This document shows, one piece after another, positions 9,380-18,743 of a stretch of 64,000 bases of DNA. Source of the stretch: Ilex aquifolium (taxonomy: Eukaryota > Streptophyta > Magnoliopsida > Aquifoliales > Aquifoliaceae); the NCBI GenBank assembly GCA_951799425.1, contig OX637398.1:16464270-16528269 (forward strand). Direction: 5' to 3'. The notes under the pieces are model-generated. The model did no database searches. It worked only from the letters and a program-made list of their open reading frames with translations, and was not told where the DNA came from. The first letter of the stretch is position 1. Each line of letters begins with the position of its first letter. A program made the translations under genes and the position numbers.

Positions 9380-12158
9380 ATGTCTGCTTTTTCCGGAGCC
9401 ACCCCTTCCTCTGTTTCCCTCTTAGGAGACCGGTCAATCGAAGAGGATTCTGACTTAGGAGCCGTGGGTGAGGAGATCGACAATTTCCCTGGTGTTGACT
9501 CCGTTGATGCTCAGGCACCTACTGTCGAGCCTCCCTCTACACTATCCCTCGTGGCTAAAAACTTGAACAAGGGGAAGGGCAAAGTGAGTGGCGTAGGCGT
9601 TTCGGTTCCAGGGGTGTCGTCTGCTTTTAGTCACGCAGAGAATGTAGGCCGCAGTGAGGCCAACCCTTCTCTCATGAAGATTTTGAGTGCTCGTTATGGT
9701 TTCCCTTCGGGGGTTAAATACTGGTGTCCGGACGAGTATACCCCATATGTCTCTCAAGTCCATAAGAATGTCTGCTTTTTTGTAGCCGCTTTTTGAAAAT
9801 GGATTGCGCTTTCCTCTTCATCCTTTTATAAAGGGTGTTCTTCAACATTTCAACGTCTGTTCTGCTCAGCTTCCTCCTAATTTCTGGGGGATCCTGGTGG
9901 GTCTTCTTGTCTTCTTCAAAATCCACAAGCTTGGGGTTCCTAATATTCCCTTACTTACGCACTTTTTCAATGTCAAGTATAACTCCTCTGAGGGCTTTCT
10001 ATATATCTCCAGACGAACAAAGACTAAAGTGATCATTTCTAATCCCCCGAGCTCCCACAAGCATTGGAAAAAATAGTTCTTTTTCATGGAAGGCTCACAA
10101 TGGGAATACAATTCTGCAGATAAGACAGACACTCTTCCAATCCCTAGGGCCTGGTTTGTCCCAGAAAACCTGGGTAAGTCTTTGTCCAATCTCGACTGTG
10201 ACCGGGCTTTGTGGCTTTCTCTGACTTTGCTTTGTTTTATATTGGTACCTAGGTGAAAGGCTTGAGCTCAGCTCAGAGGACGAAAAGGTGTTGCTGAGGT
10301 TAGAGAGGTGCTCTACAGCGAGATATTCTGAGCTCATCAGACATTGGCTCCTTGTAGAGCACGAGTTCAGTCCTCCTAGGATAATTATAGAATCCCCTAC
10401 TCCTCTTTCTGTCGAAGCACCTATTCCCCTTCCAGCAGCTACAACTGAGGTGGCAGGTAGTAGTTTTCTCCTTGTTCATTTCAGATTTTCCTTTTTCCCC
10501 TGTTCCTTCTTACTTGGCTCATTTCGACTGATGATGATTTTTCTTTTATGTCTTCTAGGTCCTTCCTCGATGGAGCCATCCCAAGAAGAACTTAAGGCCA
10601 AGATAGCTCTGCTGAAGGGTAAAAACAAGCGTAAGGCAGAGGTTGGTTCTGGTAACCGTCCTGTTACCCGAGCTAAGGCGCCGAGATTTGGGACTGCCAC
10701 CCAGCATCCCTGTCTCAACTACAGGAACCCCTTCCCAACCATCGAGCTCTCTTGCTTCGACTCCTGGAATTGCTGCCCCCTCATCGAGCTCTCCTCGAGC
10801 CCCATAAATCCTTCCTGCACCAGGGGATCAACAGGCTTTTGATAGAGCTCATGCCCAAGGCCAGACATCTCCCTCATCATCTGAGGTCGAGGGGGCCCTG
10901 GGGTTAATTCCTCAACTTCCGCTGGCCTCTCCTCCTCTTGGATCATCTGAGCACACCTCCAAGCCATCTCAACTGAGCTCCAAGCAGGAGAAAAGGGAGT
11001 TCCCTAAAGCAGAAGGGAGTGATGACTCTTTTTTTGACAACGTTGATCTTGCTGCAGGTGTCATTACTTCCATCATTCCTGATTTTGATGTTCTGAGGGC
11101 TGCTACTATGCCCCTCGAGAGCTCCATTAACTCAGTTCTTTACGGGACTATAGTCGTAAGTACCTGTCATTCTTCTATAAGCTTCCACCTTATGTTTGCC
11201 TTTTTTCTTTTACTCCCTGTTTCTGATCGTATTTTTTTCTCAGCTGGCTATACATGTGAGGGGTTTGCTGAGTCGAATCCGTTCCATGGAGAGCTCTGTT
11301 AAGGCGTCCAAGGCATGGGAATTCAAAGCCGCAGAGCTGACCTTTGCTAATGACGACCTCCAAGCCCAACTTCAGAGTCTTCGAGAGCATGCGGAGAAGC
11401 AAGCTTCTACCATCAAGAGCTTGGAGCGCAGAAGAAGAAAGCCGTAGAGGAGGAGAAGAAGAGTAAAGATGACCTCAAAAAGGTCTCGGAGGAGCTCAAA
11501 CTCAAGACCGAAGCTTGGGTCAAGGTAAACCAGTGAGAAATTCGAGGCCTTGAGTTCTTATAACGAGATGAAGAATGAATATAGTGTGTTGGGAGAGGCG
11601 CACGACGTCTTGCTTGCTAAGCTTGAAATCCAGAGAGCAGCTGTTAGGGAGAGGGATGATCTGGTTGCCAAGCTGAAGGATGATGTTGTTACTAAATGGG
11701 CTAAGGGGTGGATTGCTTTTCAGGAGATAGCCGAGGAAGCCTACCCCGAACTGGACTTCAACTTTGACGTTCCTGCTGAGGAAGATGTGGGAGCTTCAGT
11801 CGAAAAGGAGGCAGAGGTGCCTAGCTCGACCCTTGCCTCTGAATGAGGTCCTGCGGTTTCTGAGTTGCCTACCTCTTCCGCTGGGGTTCAAGCTCAAAGC
11901 ATTCCCATCACTGTATCTGCTGCTACCTCGGGTACTTCTGAAGTTTCCCTGGCTCCTGCTCCTGCTGACCTTTCTGCTGCAGACCCTTTCTCTGCTGACC
12001 TGGTGACGAGGGCTTTAACTGAAGTTGAGGTTTCTGCTCTATCGACTATTCCAGAGACTTCGACTGCTATTCTGCCGGAAGCTTCATCTGCTGATCCCAC
12101 AAGCACTTCTTCTGCTGACCTGCCGGGCTCTTCCCTTCCTGCCCTTTCAGGACCTTAA
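9380..12158 (+). pseudogene. aORF-A of Tat-1: antisense spliced gene, frameshifted
   Basis: Predicted exons are 9380-10173, 10253-10456, 10559-11155 and 11244 to about 12158, with GT-AG introns at the same places as in Tat-2. The N-terminus is acidic and Ser-rich. Next comes a globular part with FPLHPFIKGVLQHFNVC, PNFWGILVGLLVFFKIH and GFLYISRRTK, resembling the 'putative gypsy-type transposon' domain (Transposase_28-like). After that come a basic Ser/Pro linker, a coiled coil (RGLLSRIRSMES, LQAQLQSLREHAEKQ) and a Ser/Thr/Ala/Pro-rich tail. Damage: one extra T near 9790 frameshifts exon 1, TAG at 10074-10076, a frameshift in exon 3 near 10700, a frameshift near 11430, and TGA at 11844-11846. 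It lies on the strand opposite gag-pol, between integrase and the 3' LTR. Function is unknown; the coiled coil suggests a structural or binding role rather than an enzyme. Confidence 0.7.
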
Positions 12159-13120
12159 GAATCCTCACTTTTGAATTATTGATGTAAATACTGGATATAC
12201 TTTTAAATTGTTGGTGTAAATGCTGAATACGCTTTGCTTTTGTTTTTGCTTTTTGGAGCTATTCCATCATTGCATATTCTTTTAAGGTTAACTGTCTTTC
12301 TTGTCTGCATTCCTTGTTTGTACTCCTCTGACTGTATTCCCCTTGCCCCCCTTGCTTGGAGGAGTTCTTTAGTTCTCCTTCCAAGCAAGATTATCAAAAT
12401 TGGATGTTCAGAAAAGTTGCTGACGTACCAAGTTAATGGTTGCAGAGCTAGTTGGATGTTAAGGATTGTTGAGATTATGAGGCCTTGCTTTTTGAGTCTT
12501 TTGAAAGTAAGAGGTCTTCTTAGAGCCTTTCAGGATGTGAAACTTGGCCTCCCCCGCGGTGGCAAGAGGTTTGCTGGACTTGAAAAAGATGGCAAATAAC
12601 TTGATGCTTGACCTCTTTCAGCGGTTGACCTGCTGGGGACATATTGCTACATATGTGAAAACTTTGAAGACCGATGAGCCTGAGAAATACTAGCCCGTTT
12701 TATCCATGATATGAGCATGGTTCTTGGAACTGGAGGTCTCAAAAATTTGCTATGGAGATGCTAGGCCGCCAACCGAGCTGACCTCAACTCAAAGAAGTAT
12801 GAGGAATATTTTGTTTAGGCAGGGTCAGACTTATTTCCAATTGTATTGAATGCGTTGGGCGGGGTTATCTTGTGCTGATTCACCTTCCCACATTTATCCA
12901 ACTTTTTTCCAAAACCGTAACTACCTTTATTAATTAGGAAACCAAAAAGACCGCCGACTCTGCCTTCCGTGTGATTCTTGGTTTCATAAAAACCCACGAT
13001 TTTCCCCAAGGCTTCTAATATCTCCTATGTTTCTTTCTCTTTTGCCAAATTTTTTTTTTTTTTTTTTTAGAGTCTCTTCTTGAATCTTCGTGGTTACCTT
13101 CTATTCTCCTTGCAATCCTG
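12159..13120 (+). other. Spacer between aORF-A and aORF-B (Tat-1)
   Basis: No credible protein. It presumably holds the aORF-A 3' UTR and the aORF-B promoter. Notable contents are the hairpin at 12351-12389 and a T tract of about 20 bases near 13050. The counterpart in Tat-2 is 26678-27757. Confidence 0.5.
12351..12389 (+). other. Conserved hairpin downstream of aORF-A (Tat-1)
   Basis: CTTGCTTGGA is followed by GGAG, a loop, CTCC and TCCAAGCAAG, giving perfect arms of ten bases plus an inner GGAG/CTCC pairing. The Tat-2 copy (26920-26959) keeps the structure with one substitution and one insertion. It could help 3' end formation of the antisense transcript. Confidence 0.55.
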
Positions 13121-14194
13121 ATGGCTGCCCCTGTTTCTCCTTTGTTCAAAGAACGTATTTCTTTCGGAATTGACTGGAAGTGGCATTGTCGCTACTTATC
13201 TCCTTCAACACTAGATCCTTCTGATTTGGTAGTCATCAAAAAGCGATTCTTCCCTGAGCTTGACTTGCCTCTGCGAGTTCCTACCCCTGATGAGCCTTGT
13301 AATTACCTTCCTCGAGGGGAAGTTTGTTTTCTTGAGGGTGCCATGGACATGGGGCTTCGCATTCCTATTCATCCTTCTATTGGGCGAGTTCTTGCCCACT
13401 ACGGCCTGTGCCCCTCTCGCCTTTCCCCTCGAGGATGGGCTGCTATGGTCAGCTTTTTCCTCTTCTGTCGTCTGTATGGCAATGGTAGGTTCCCTTCTGC
13501 TGCCGAGTGCCTTTACTTTTTCGAGATCGAGGAAGACGATGTCCCCTGCTTCAGTTTCTTTCGTTGGAGGCACTTCAATTTACCCCTTTTGGTTCTGGAC
13601 CTTCCTTCCAATCCTGAATGGTGGTCTCAACGCTTCTTTTTTGCTTCTGGGAAGTCTTGGCGGTCTCCCGAGCTGCGCTGTCCTCGTACTAGGATTCCAC
13701 GATCCTGGAAGAGTTTTTCTCGTATTGGTATGCTCAGGCTGAGATCTTCTTGACCTTTTTTCCGTGAAGATTTATTCTTATTATATTCTTGTTGTGCAGG
13801 TCCTCCTGATCTGGACTTGTCAGAGATGATGAACATTGATGAGCTGTTGCTCGTAGAGCCCAAGCCTTTTTCAGATCTAATGACTCGGGAAAATCTTTAT
13901 TTGCTTGGCGCTGAGGCAACCGCTTGGGAGTTTTCTTCTTTTCTAGACTCCTCTTGGACTTCCCCCTCTGAATCTGACGAGGAGGAAGATGCTGGTGAGC
14001 CCTCAAAGAAACGCAGGAGGGATGGTTTTTCTTCGCCAGAATCTTCTCTTGCCACTATCCTGTTTACCTCAGCTGGTGTGAAGCTTCTCAAGGCGCTCAC
14101 TGAGGCTGAGAAAGAAAGGGACGAGCTAAAAGAAGAGAATGCTCACCTGAGAGGAGAGGTAGCCGAGCTGAAGCAGCAACTTAAAAAGAACTAG
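13121..14194 (+). CDS. aORF-B of Tat-1: intact antisense two-exon gene, 333 aa
   Basis: Exons are 13121-13727 and 13800-14194, with a 72-bp GT-AG intron splitting a Gly codon. Joined they give 334 codons including the stop, without interruption. The ATG at 13121 opens MAAPVSPLFKERISFGIDW. The globular part contains IPIHPSIGRVLAHYGLC, RGWAAMVSFFLFCRLYGNG, CLYFFEIEEDD and FFRWRHFN, paralleling the aORF-A motif FPLHP...VLQHF...LVGLLVFFKIHKLG. An acidic Ser-rich stretch with the basic patch KKRRRD follows, then a C-terminal coiled coil rich in Glu/Lys (ERDELKEENAHLRGEV). It resembles the gypsy-type antisense ORF products of Tat elements. It is the only undamaged protein gene of either complete element, although its family is selfish. 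No catalytic motif is seen; the basic patch may be a nuclear localisation signal. Confidence 0.75.
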
Positions 14195-14333
14195 GAGCTC
14201 TACCTCCTTGTATTCCCTTCCCTTTCTGATTAATGACAATGGCAGACTTCGTTTAACTTTTTCATCTTTTTGAATGCTTGTATCCGCGAATCCTGAATAT
14301 CAGATCTTTCTTTTTGAACATGTATGTGCATAT

Positions 14334-14662
14334 ATGAGCTGAGGAACTCGTTTTCCTTTCTATGAGCTGAAGAGCTCATCTCTTATGATATGAGCTTAGG
14401 GGCTCACCCTGAGGTTAATAGGCTGAGGAGCCTTTCTTGAGCTGTAGAGCTCATTTCTTATCAAATGAGCTTAGGAGCTCATCTTGAATTTTATAAGCTT
14501 AGAAGCTTATCATTTATTCATGAGCTGAAGAGCTCATCTTGAATTTTATAAGCTTAGGAGCTTATTGTTCATTTATGAGCTGAAGAGCTCATCTTGAATT
14601 GTAGCTCATTCCGTTCTTTATAAGCTGAATGGCTTATCTTGAGCTGTAGAGCTTGTTTCATA
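14334..14662. repeat. Tandem array of short palindromes (Tat-1)
   Basis: About a dozen repeats of the type ATGAGCTGAAGAGCTCAT and ATAAGCTTAGGAGCTTAT, separated by CTTGAATTTT or CTTGAGCTGT. Each can form a hairpin with an AGCTCAT-type stem. The array lies between the ends of aORF-B (plus strand) and gag-pol (minus strand). Variable tandem repeats in the 3' untranslated part are known for Tat-lineage elements. Confidence 0.85.
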
Positions 14663-14780
14663 TGTGGTTTTTTTTTTTGAGAGCCATATGAGGATGAATC
14701 AAAAACTTGCTATTTTTATTGAAAATAACTTTATTACAAGGAAGAACTTACTGAAAGAACTTCTTAAGATGCTCGACATT

Positions 14781-16067
14781 TCAGGAGTGAGGTAGGATCT
14801 TTCCTTCTTCTGTTTGCAACTCATAGTTCCCAGGCCTAATTACTCTTGTGATGACGTAGGGGCCTTCCCAGTTTGCCCCCAACTTCCCATGCGTAGGGTC
14901 CTTTCTCGCAAGCAAAAGTCTCCTAAGCACCAAATCTCCAACCTTGAAACTTCTGTGTCTTACCTTCCTATCGTAATATCTTACGGTTTTTCTCTGATAA
15001 CTCTGAATGCGTTGCAAAGTTTTTTCTCTCCTTTCATCTAAGAGGTCGAGATTTAGCAGGAGGGATTCATCATTATGATCAGGATCCGTGAGCTCGGTTC
15101 TAGGGGATGGTATCCCTATCTCTATAAGCGACACTGCTTCAGTTCCGAAAGCCAAAGCAAACGGTGTTTCCTGAGTTGCTGTCCTAGCGGTTGTTCTATA
15201 TGCCCACAACACTTCTGGGATATACTCAACCCATTTTCCCTTCAAAGACTCAAGCTTGGTCTTCAAGGTTGCTTTGATTGTCCTGATTGTCACCTCTGCT
15301 TGTCCATTTGACTGTGGATGGGCTGGGGCCGAGAAATAATTCTTTATCCCCAGCTCTGCACAAAACTTCTTGAACTTCGAGTTGTCAAATTGTTTCCCAT
15401 TATCAGAGACGATTGCTCTAGGTACCCCAAATCTGCAGACTATAGACTTCCAAGTGAAATTCTGAACCTTTTGCTCCGTGATTGTGGCTAGAGGCTCCAC
15501 CTCAGCCCATTTAGTGAAATAGTCCACTCCAATTATGGCGAATTTACACTGCTTTATGCTTGTGGGAAGAGGGCCAAGAATGTCCAATCCCCATTGCTGA
15601 AAGGGCCAAGGGCTTACCACCGAGGTTAGGAATTCTGGTGGGCAATGAGATATATTGGCATGTATCTGACACGCCTTACATTTTTTAACCAGGTCGGTGG
15701 CATCCTTTAACATGGTGGGCCAGTAATATCCCTGCCTTAAGGCTTTTCCTGCCAAGGTTCGAGCTCCGATGTGGTTACCACAAATTCCTTCATGAACCTC
15801 CCTAAGTTTGTAATCGGCATCCTCATCCCCTACACATTTGAGGAGAGGCATCGAGAATCCTCGCTTATACAAGTTTCCCTGTAAAATAGAAAATCTGGCT
15901 GACCTTACCCTTGTCTTTGCAGCCTCCTTGGGGTCTGCCAGCAAAGTTCCGTTCTGAAGATATTCCCTAATTGAGTCCATCCAAACAGGTGGGGAAAGGA
16001 CTGGGAAAACTTCCTCCTTTTCAATTCCTACTGATGGCTCCGCCAACTGCTCTACCGGTATCAACAT
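14781..16067 (-). pseudogene. Integrase of Tat-1 (complete domain, separated by a stop from RNase H)
   Basis: From the first Met after the stop at 16080-16082, 428 residues remain open. The zinc-binding HHCC residues are H92, H99, C130 and C133. The catalytic DDE triad is D162 (GLDILGPLP), D222 (VSDNGKQFD) and E258 (NGQAEVTIR), with 35 residues between the last two as in retroviral-type integrases. The C-terminus contains the SFKVGDLVLRR fold and GPY(V)ITRV, and no chromodomain. The stop at 14781-14783 replaces a Trp codon, so about 13 residues seen in Tat-2 are lost. It would insert the cDNA into chromosomes. The domain looks undamaged, but it is in frame with the upstream ORF and was once part of one polyprotein. 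Confidence 0.85.
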
Positions 16068-16079
16068 ATCTAAATTCTC

Positions 16080-18731
16080 CTATGAAACAGTTGCTAACCT
16101 TGCCAGCGCATCTGCTCGAGCATTCTCTGATCTGGGGACGTGTATAATCTTAACGTGCACAAATTTCCTGATCAACTCTTGTACTTTTCTGAGGTAAATG
16201 ATCATTTTCTCACCCTTGGCCTCATAGAAACCCTCTATCTGTTTCACCACAAGCAGAGAATCACTGCAGATCTCCAGCTGTTCTGCCTCCATCGAGTGAG
16301 CAAGATTTAAACCTGCTATGACAGCCTCATATTCTGCCTCGTTTTTTGAGGCCTTAAACCCAAACCTTAATGCATATTCAACATCTATTTCATCAGGGGA
16401 GGTCAAAATTAAGCCAGCTCCGCTACCCTGGGCGTTGGCAGCTCCATCTACAGAGAGCTTCCACGTGGGGAGGTTAGGTACCAGCTGTGTGGCCCCCGTG
16501 GGTGTTCCCGCTGTGAATTCTGCAATGAAGTCAGCCAGCACTTGCCCTTTGATGGTTGTTCTTGGTTTATACCTGATATCGAACTCGCTGAGCTCAATGG
16601 CCCACTTAACCAGCCTACCCGAAGTCTCTGGTTTACTTAATACTTGCTTCATTGGTTGATCTGTTGGGATCTCGATAGTGTGGGCTTGGAAATATGGCCT
16701 GAGCCTCCTGGCGGTCGTGACTAAGGCTAAAATGAGCTTCTCCATCTTTGGGTATCTCTCATCTGCCCCCCTTAGAGCTCTGCTACAGTAATATACTGGT
16801 TGCTGAGCTCTGTCGCGGTCCCTTACTAGCGCTGCGCTTGTTGAGAAATCTGATACAGCTAGATAGAGAATAATGACCTCACCTTCCACCGGGCTCACCA
16901 AAGTAAGTGGGGAGCTCAGATAATTTTTCAGTGCTTTGAACGCTTCCTCACACTGGGCATCCCACTGGAAGGCCTTCTTTAAGACTTGAAAGAAAGGTTG
17001 ACACTTGTCGCTTGATCTGGACACGAAGCGGATTAAGACAGCTATTCTACCTGTTAGGCGTTGCACCTCCCTTGTATTGGACGGAGGTTGCATGTTCAGT
17101 ACTGCCTTCACCTTCTCCGGGTTCGCCTCTATTCCTCTGCTATTAACTATGAAGCCCAGAAACTTTCCAGCAGAGACTCCAAAGGCACATTTGGCGGGAT
17201 TGAGCTTCATTTTGTACTCCTTCAGGACTTGGAAAGATTCCGCCAAATGTTTGATATGGAGCTCTGATTTCAGTGATTTAACCAACATATCATCAATGTA
17301 AACTTCCATGGTCGTTCCGATTTGCTTCTGGAACATTTTATTCACCAAGCGCTGATAAGTGGCTCCAACATTCTTCAACCCGAAAGGCATAACCTGGTAA
17401 CAATACGTCCCTTGCTCGGTTATGAAGGAGGTCTTCTCCTGGTCATTATGGTCCATTTTGATATGATTATACCCGGAGAAAGCGTCCATGAAGCTGAGGA
17501 GCTCGTGACCAGCAGTGGCATCCACAATCAAGTCTATTCGAGGTAAGGGGAAACTGTCCTTGGGGCAGGCCCTATTGAGGACAGTGAAGTCAATGCAGAG
17601 GCGCCACTTGCCATTGGTCTTTTTAACGAGGACAACATTAGCTAGCCATACTGGGTAATCCACCTCCCTAATGGATCTGGCATGTAGAAGTTTGTTGACC
17701 TCTTCGTTAATGGCTTTTTGACGCTCTGGGGCGAAACTCCTCCTCTTTTGTTTGATGGGTTTGCAGCTCGGATTCACGCTGAGCTTATGCATGATAACCG
17801 AAGATTCAATACCTTCCATGTCTTCTTGTTTCCAGGCAAACACCCTCATGTTTTGCCTCAAAAACTGGATGAGAAGTTCCTTAATCTCTCTGCTCAGCTT
17901 GGATCCTACATAAACAAGGTGCTCGGGCTCCTCATCTAGCTCTATAGGTTCTAGCTCTTTCGACGGGATTGGTCTGGTTTCCAGCTCATCTCTCATGTCG
18001 AGTTCATCCAATTGGATGTTCTCAACCTCCTTCATCTTTACAGACGCCATGTAGCATTCTCTTGCTACACGCTGGTCTCCCCGGACCACTCCGATTCCAT
18101 TTTCTGTTGAAAATTTGACGACCAAGTGATAGGCAGATGGGATTGCCCTCATAGAATTAAGGGAAGGCCTTCCAAGCAGGATGTTGTATGCAGAAGGTGC
18201 ATCAACCACTAGGAATTTTACGGTTGTGGTGGCTTGGCAAGGCGGGTCACCTAGGGTGAGCACAAGCTGGATTGAGCCCAGGGGGAGCACCCTTTCTCCT
18301 GAGAAACCTAGCAAGTGAGTACTTACAGGTTCGAGTTTTTCCATTCCTATGTCCATTTTGTCGAATGCAGGCGCAAAAATGATGTTTGTCGAGCTCCCGT
18401 TATCGACCAGAACTCGATGAACGGTTCTGTTAGCTACCACGGCTCTTACCACTAATGGATCATCATGGGGGTATTGACATCCCTCCAAATCAGAATATGA
18501 AAAAGTGATAGCTGTGTCTAAGCGTGGTGCTTTGGATACAATATGCACTTCGAGAGCTTCTTCGGCTCTGATTCGTCGGAGGTGAGCTTTCCTAGCTGAG
18601 CTGGATTCTCCGCCTCCCGCAAATCCTCCAAATATTACTCTGACCTCACCTAGAGGCTGCTGATGTGGTGCAGGTGCTTGCTGTTGAGGTGGCGGCGACA
18701 GAAGAGCTCGATTCTGGTTGTCATGGGCCAC
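16080..18731 (-). CDS. Pol of Tat-1: protease, reverse transcriptase, double RNase H
   Basis: An open frame of 883 codons. The aspartic protease motif VLVDNGSSTNIIF is near residue 107. Reverse transcriptase blocks include WRLCIDFTVLNRA, MDAFSGYNHIKM, VMPFGLKNVGATYQ and the catalytic YIDD near 478. A gypsy-type RNase H follows (LYLAVSDFSTSAALV, YYCSRALRGAD). From about residue 755 there is a second, archaeal-type RNase H with D-E-D-D residues in SVDGAAN, NEAEYEAV, CSDSLLV and NARADALA. Two RNase H domains are typical of the Tat lineage. The frame is continuous upstream with gag (TAG at 18744-18746 where Tat-2 has CAG) and downstream with integrase (TAG at 16080-16082 where Tat-2 has CAG), so the natural product was one gag-pol polyprotein. 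All visible catalytic residues are kept. Confidence 0.85.
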   Translation of the reverse strand: MAHDNQNRALLSPPPQQQAPAPHQQPLGEVRVIFGGFAGGGESSSARKAHLRRIRAEEALEVHIVSKAPRLDTAITFSYSDLEGCQYPHDDPLVVRAVVANRTVHRVLVDNGSSTNIIFAPAFDKMDIGMEKLEPVSTHLLGFSGERVLPLGSIQLVLTLGDPPCQATTTVKFLVVDAPSAYNILLGRPSLNSMRAIPSAYHLVVKFSTENGIGVVRGDQRVARECYMASVKMKEVENIQLDELDMRDELETRPIPSKELEPIELDEEPEHLVYVGSKLSREIKELLIQFLRQNMRVFAWKQEDMEGIESSVIMHKLSVNPSCKPIKQKRRSFAPERQKAINEEVNKLLHARSIREVDYPVWLANVVLVKKTNGKWRLCIDFTVLNRACPKDSFPLPRIDLIVDATAGHELLSFMDAFSGYNHIKMDHNDQEKTSFITEQGTYCYQVMPFGLKNVGATYQRLVNKMFQKQIGTTMEVYIDDMLVKSLKSELHIKHLAESFQVLKEYKMKLNPAKCAFGVSAGKFLGFIVNSRGIEANPEKVKAVLNMQPPSNTREVQRLTGRIAVLIRFVSRSSDKCQPFFQVLKKAFQWDAQCEEAFKALKNYLSSPLTLVSPVEGEVIILYLAVSDFSTSAALVRDRDRAQQPVYYCSRALRGADERYPKMEKLILALVTTARRLRPYFQAHTIEIPTDQPMKQVLSKPETSGRLVKWAIELSEFDIRYKPRTTIKGQVLADFIAEFTAGTPTGATQLVPNLPTWKLSVDGAANAQGSGAGLILTSPDEIDVEYALRFGFKASKNEAEYEAVIAGLNLAHSMEAEQLEICSDSLLVVKQIEGFYEAKGEKMIIYLRKVQELIRKFVHVKIIHVPRSENARADALARLATVS

Positions 18732-18743
18732 AAAGCGACGTAA

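Noticed and set aside
14334-14662. CRISPR-like repeat/spacer look of the palindrome array
   Set aside because: Spacers are themselves repeated and of uneven length. The array is inside a plant retrotransposon, so it is a tandem repeat.
16318-17546. Plus-strand frames of 60-113 codons across the Tat-1 pol region
   Set aside because: Shadows of the pol reading frame on the opposite strand. Unlike aORF-A/B they have no conserved domain.
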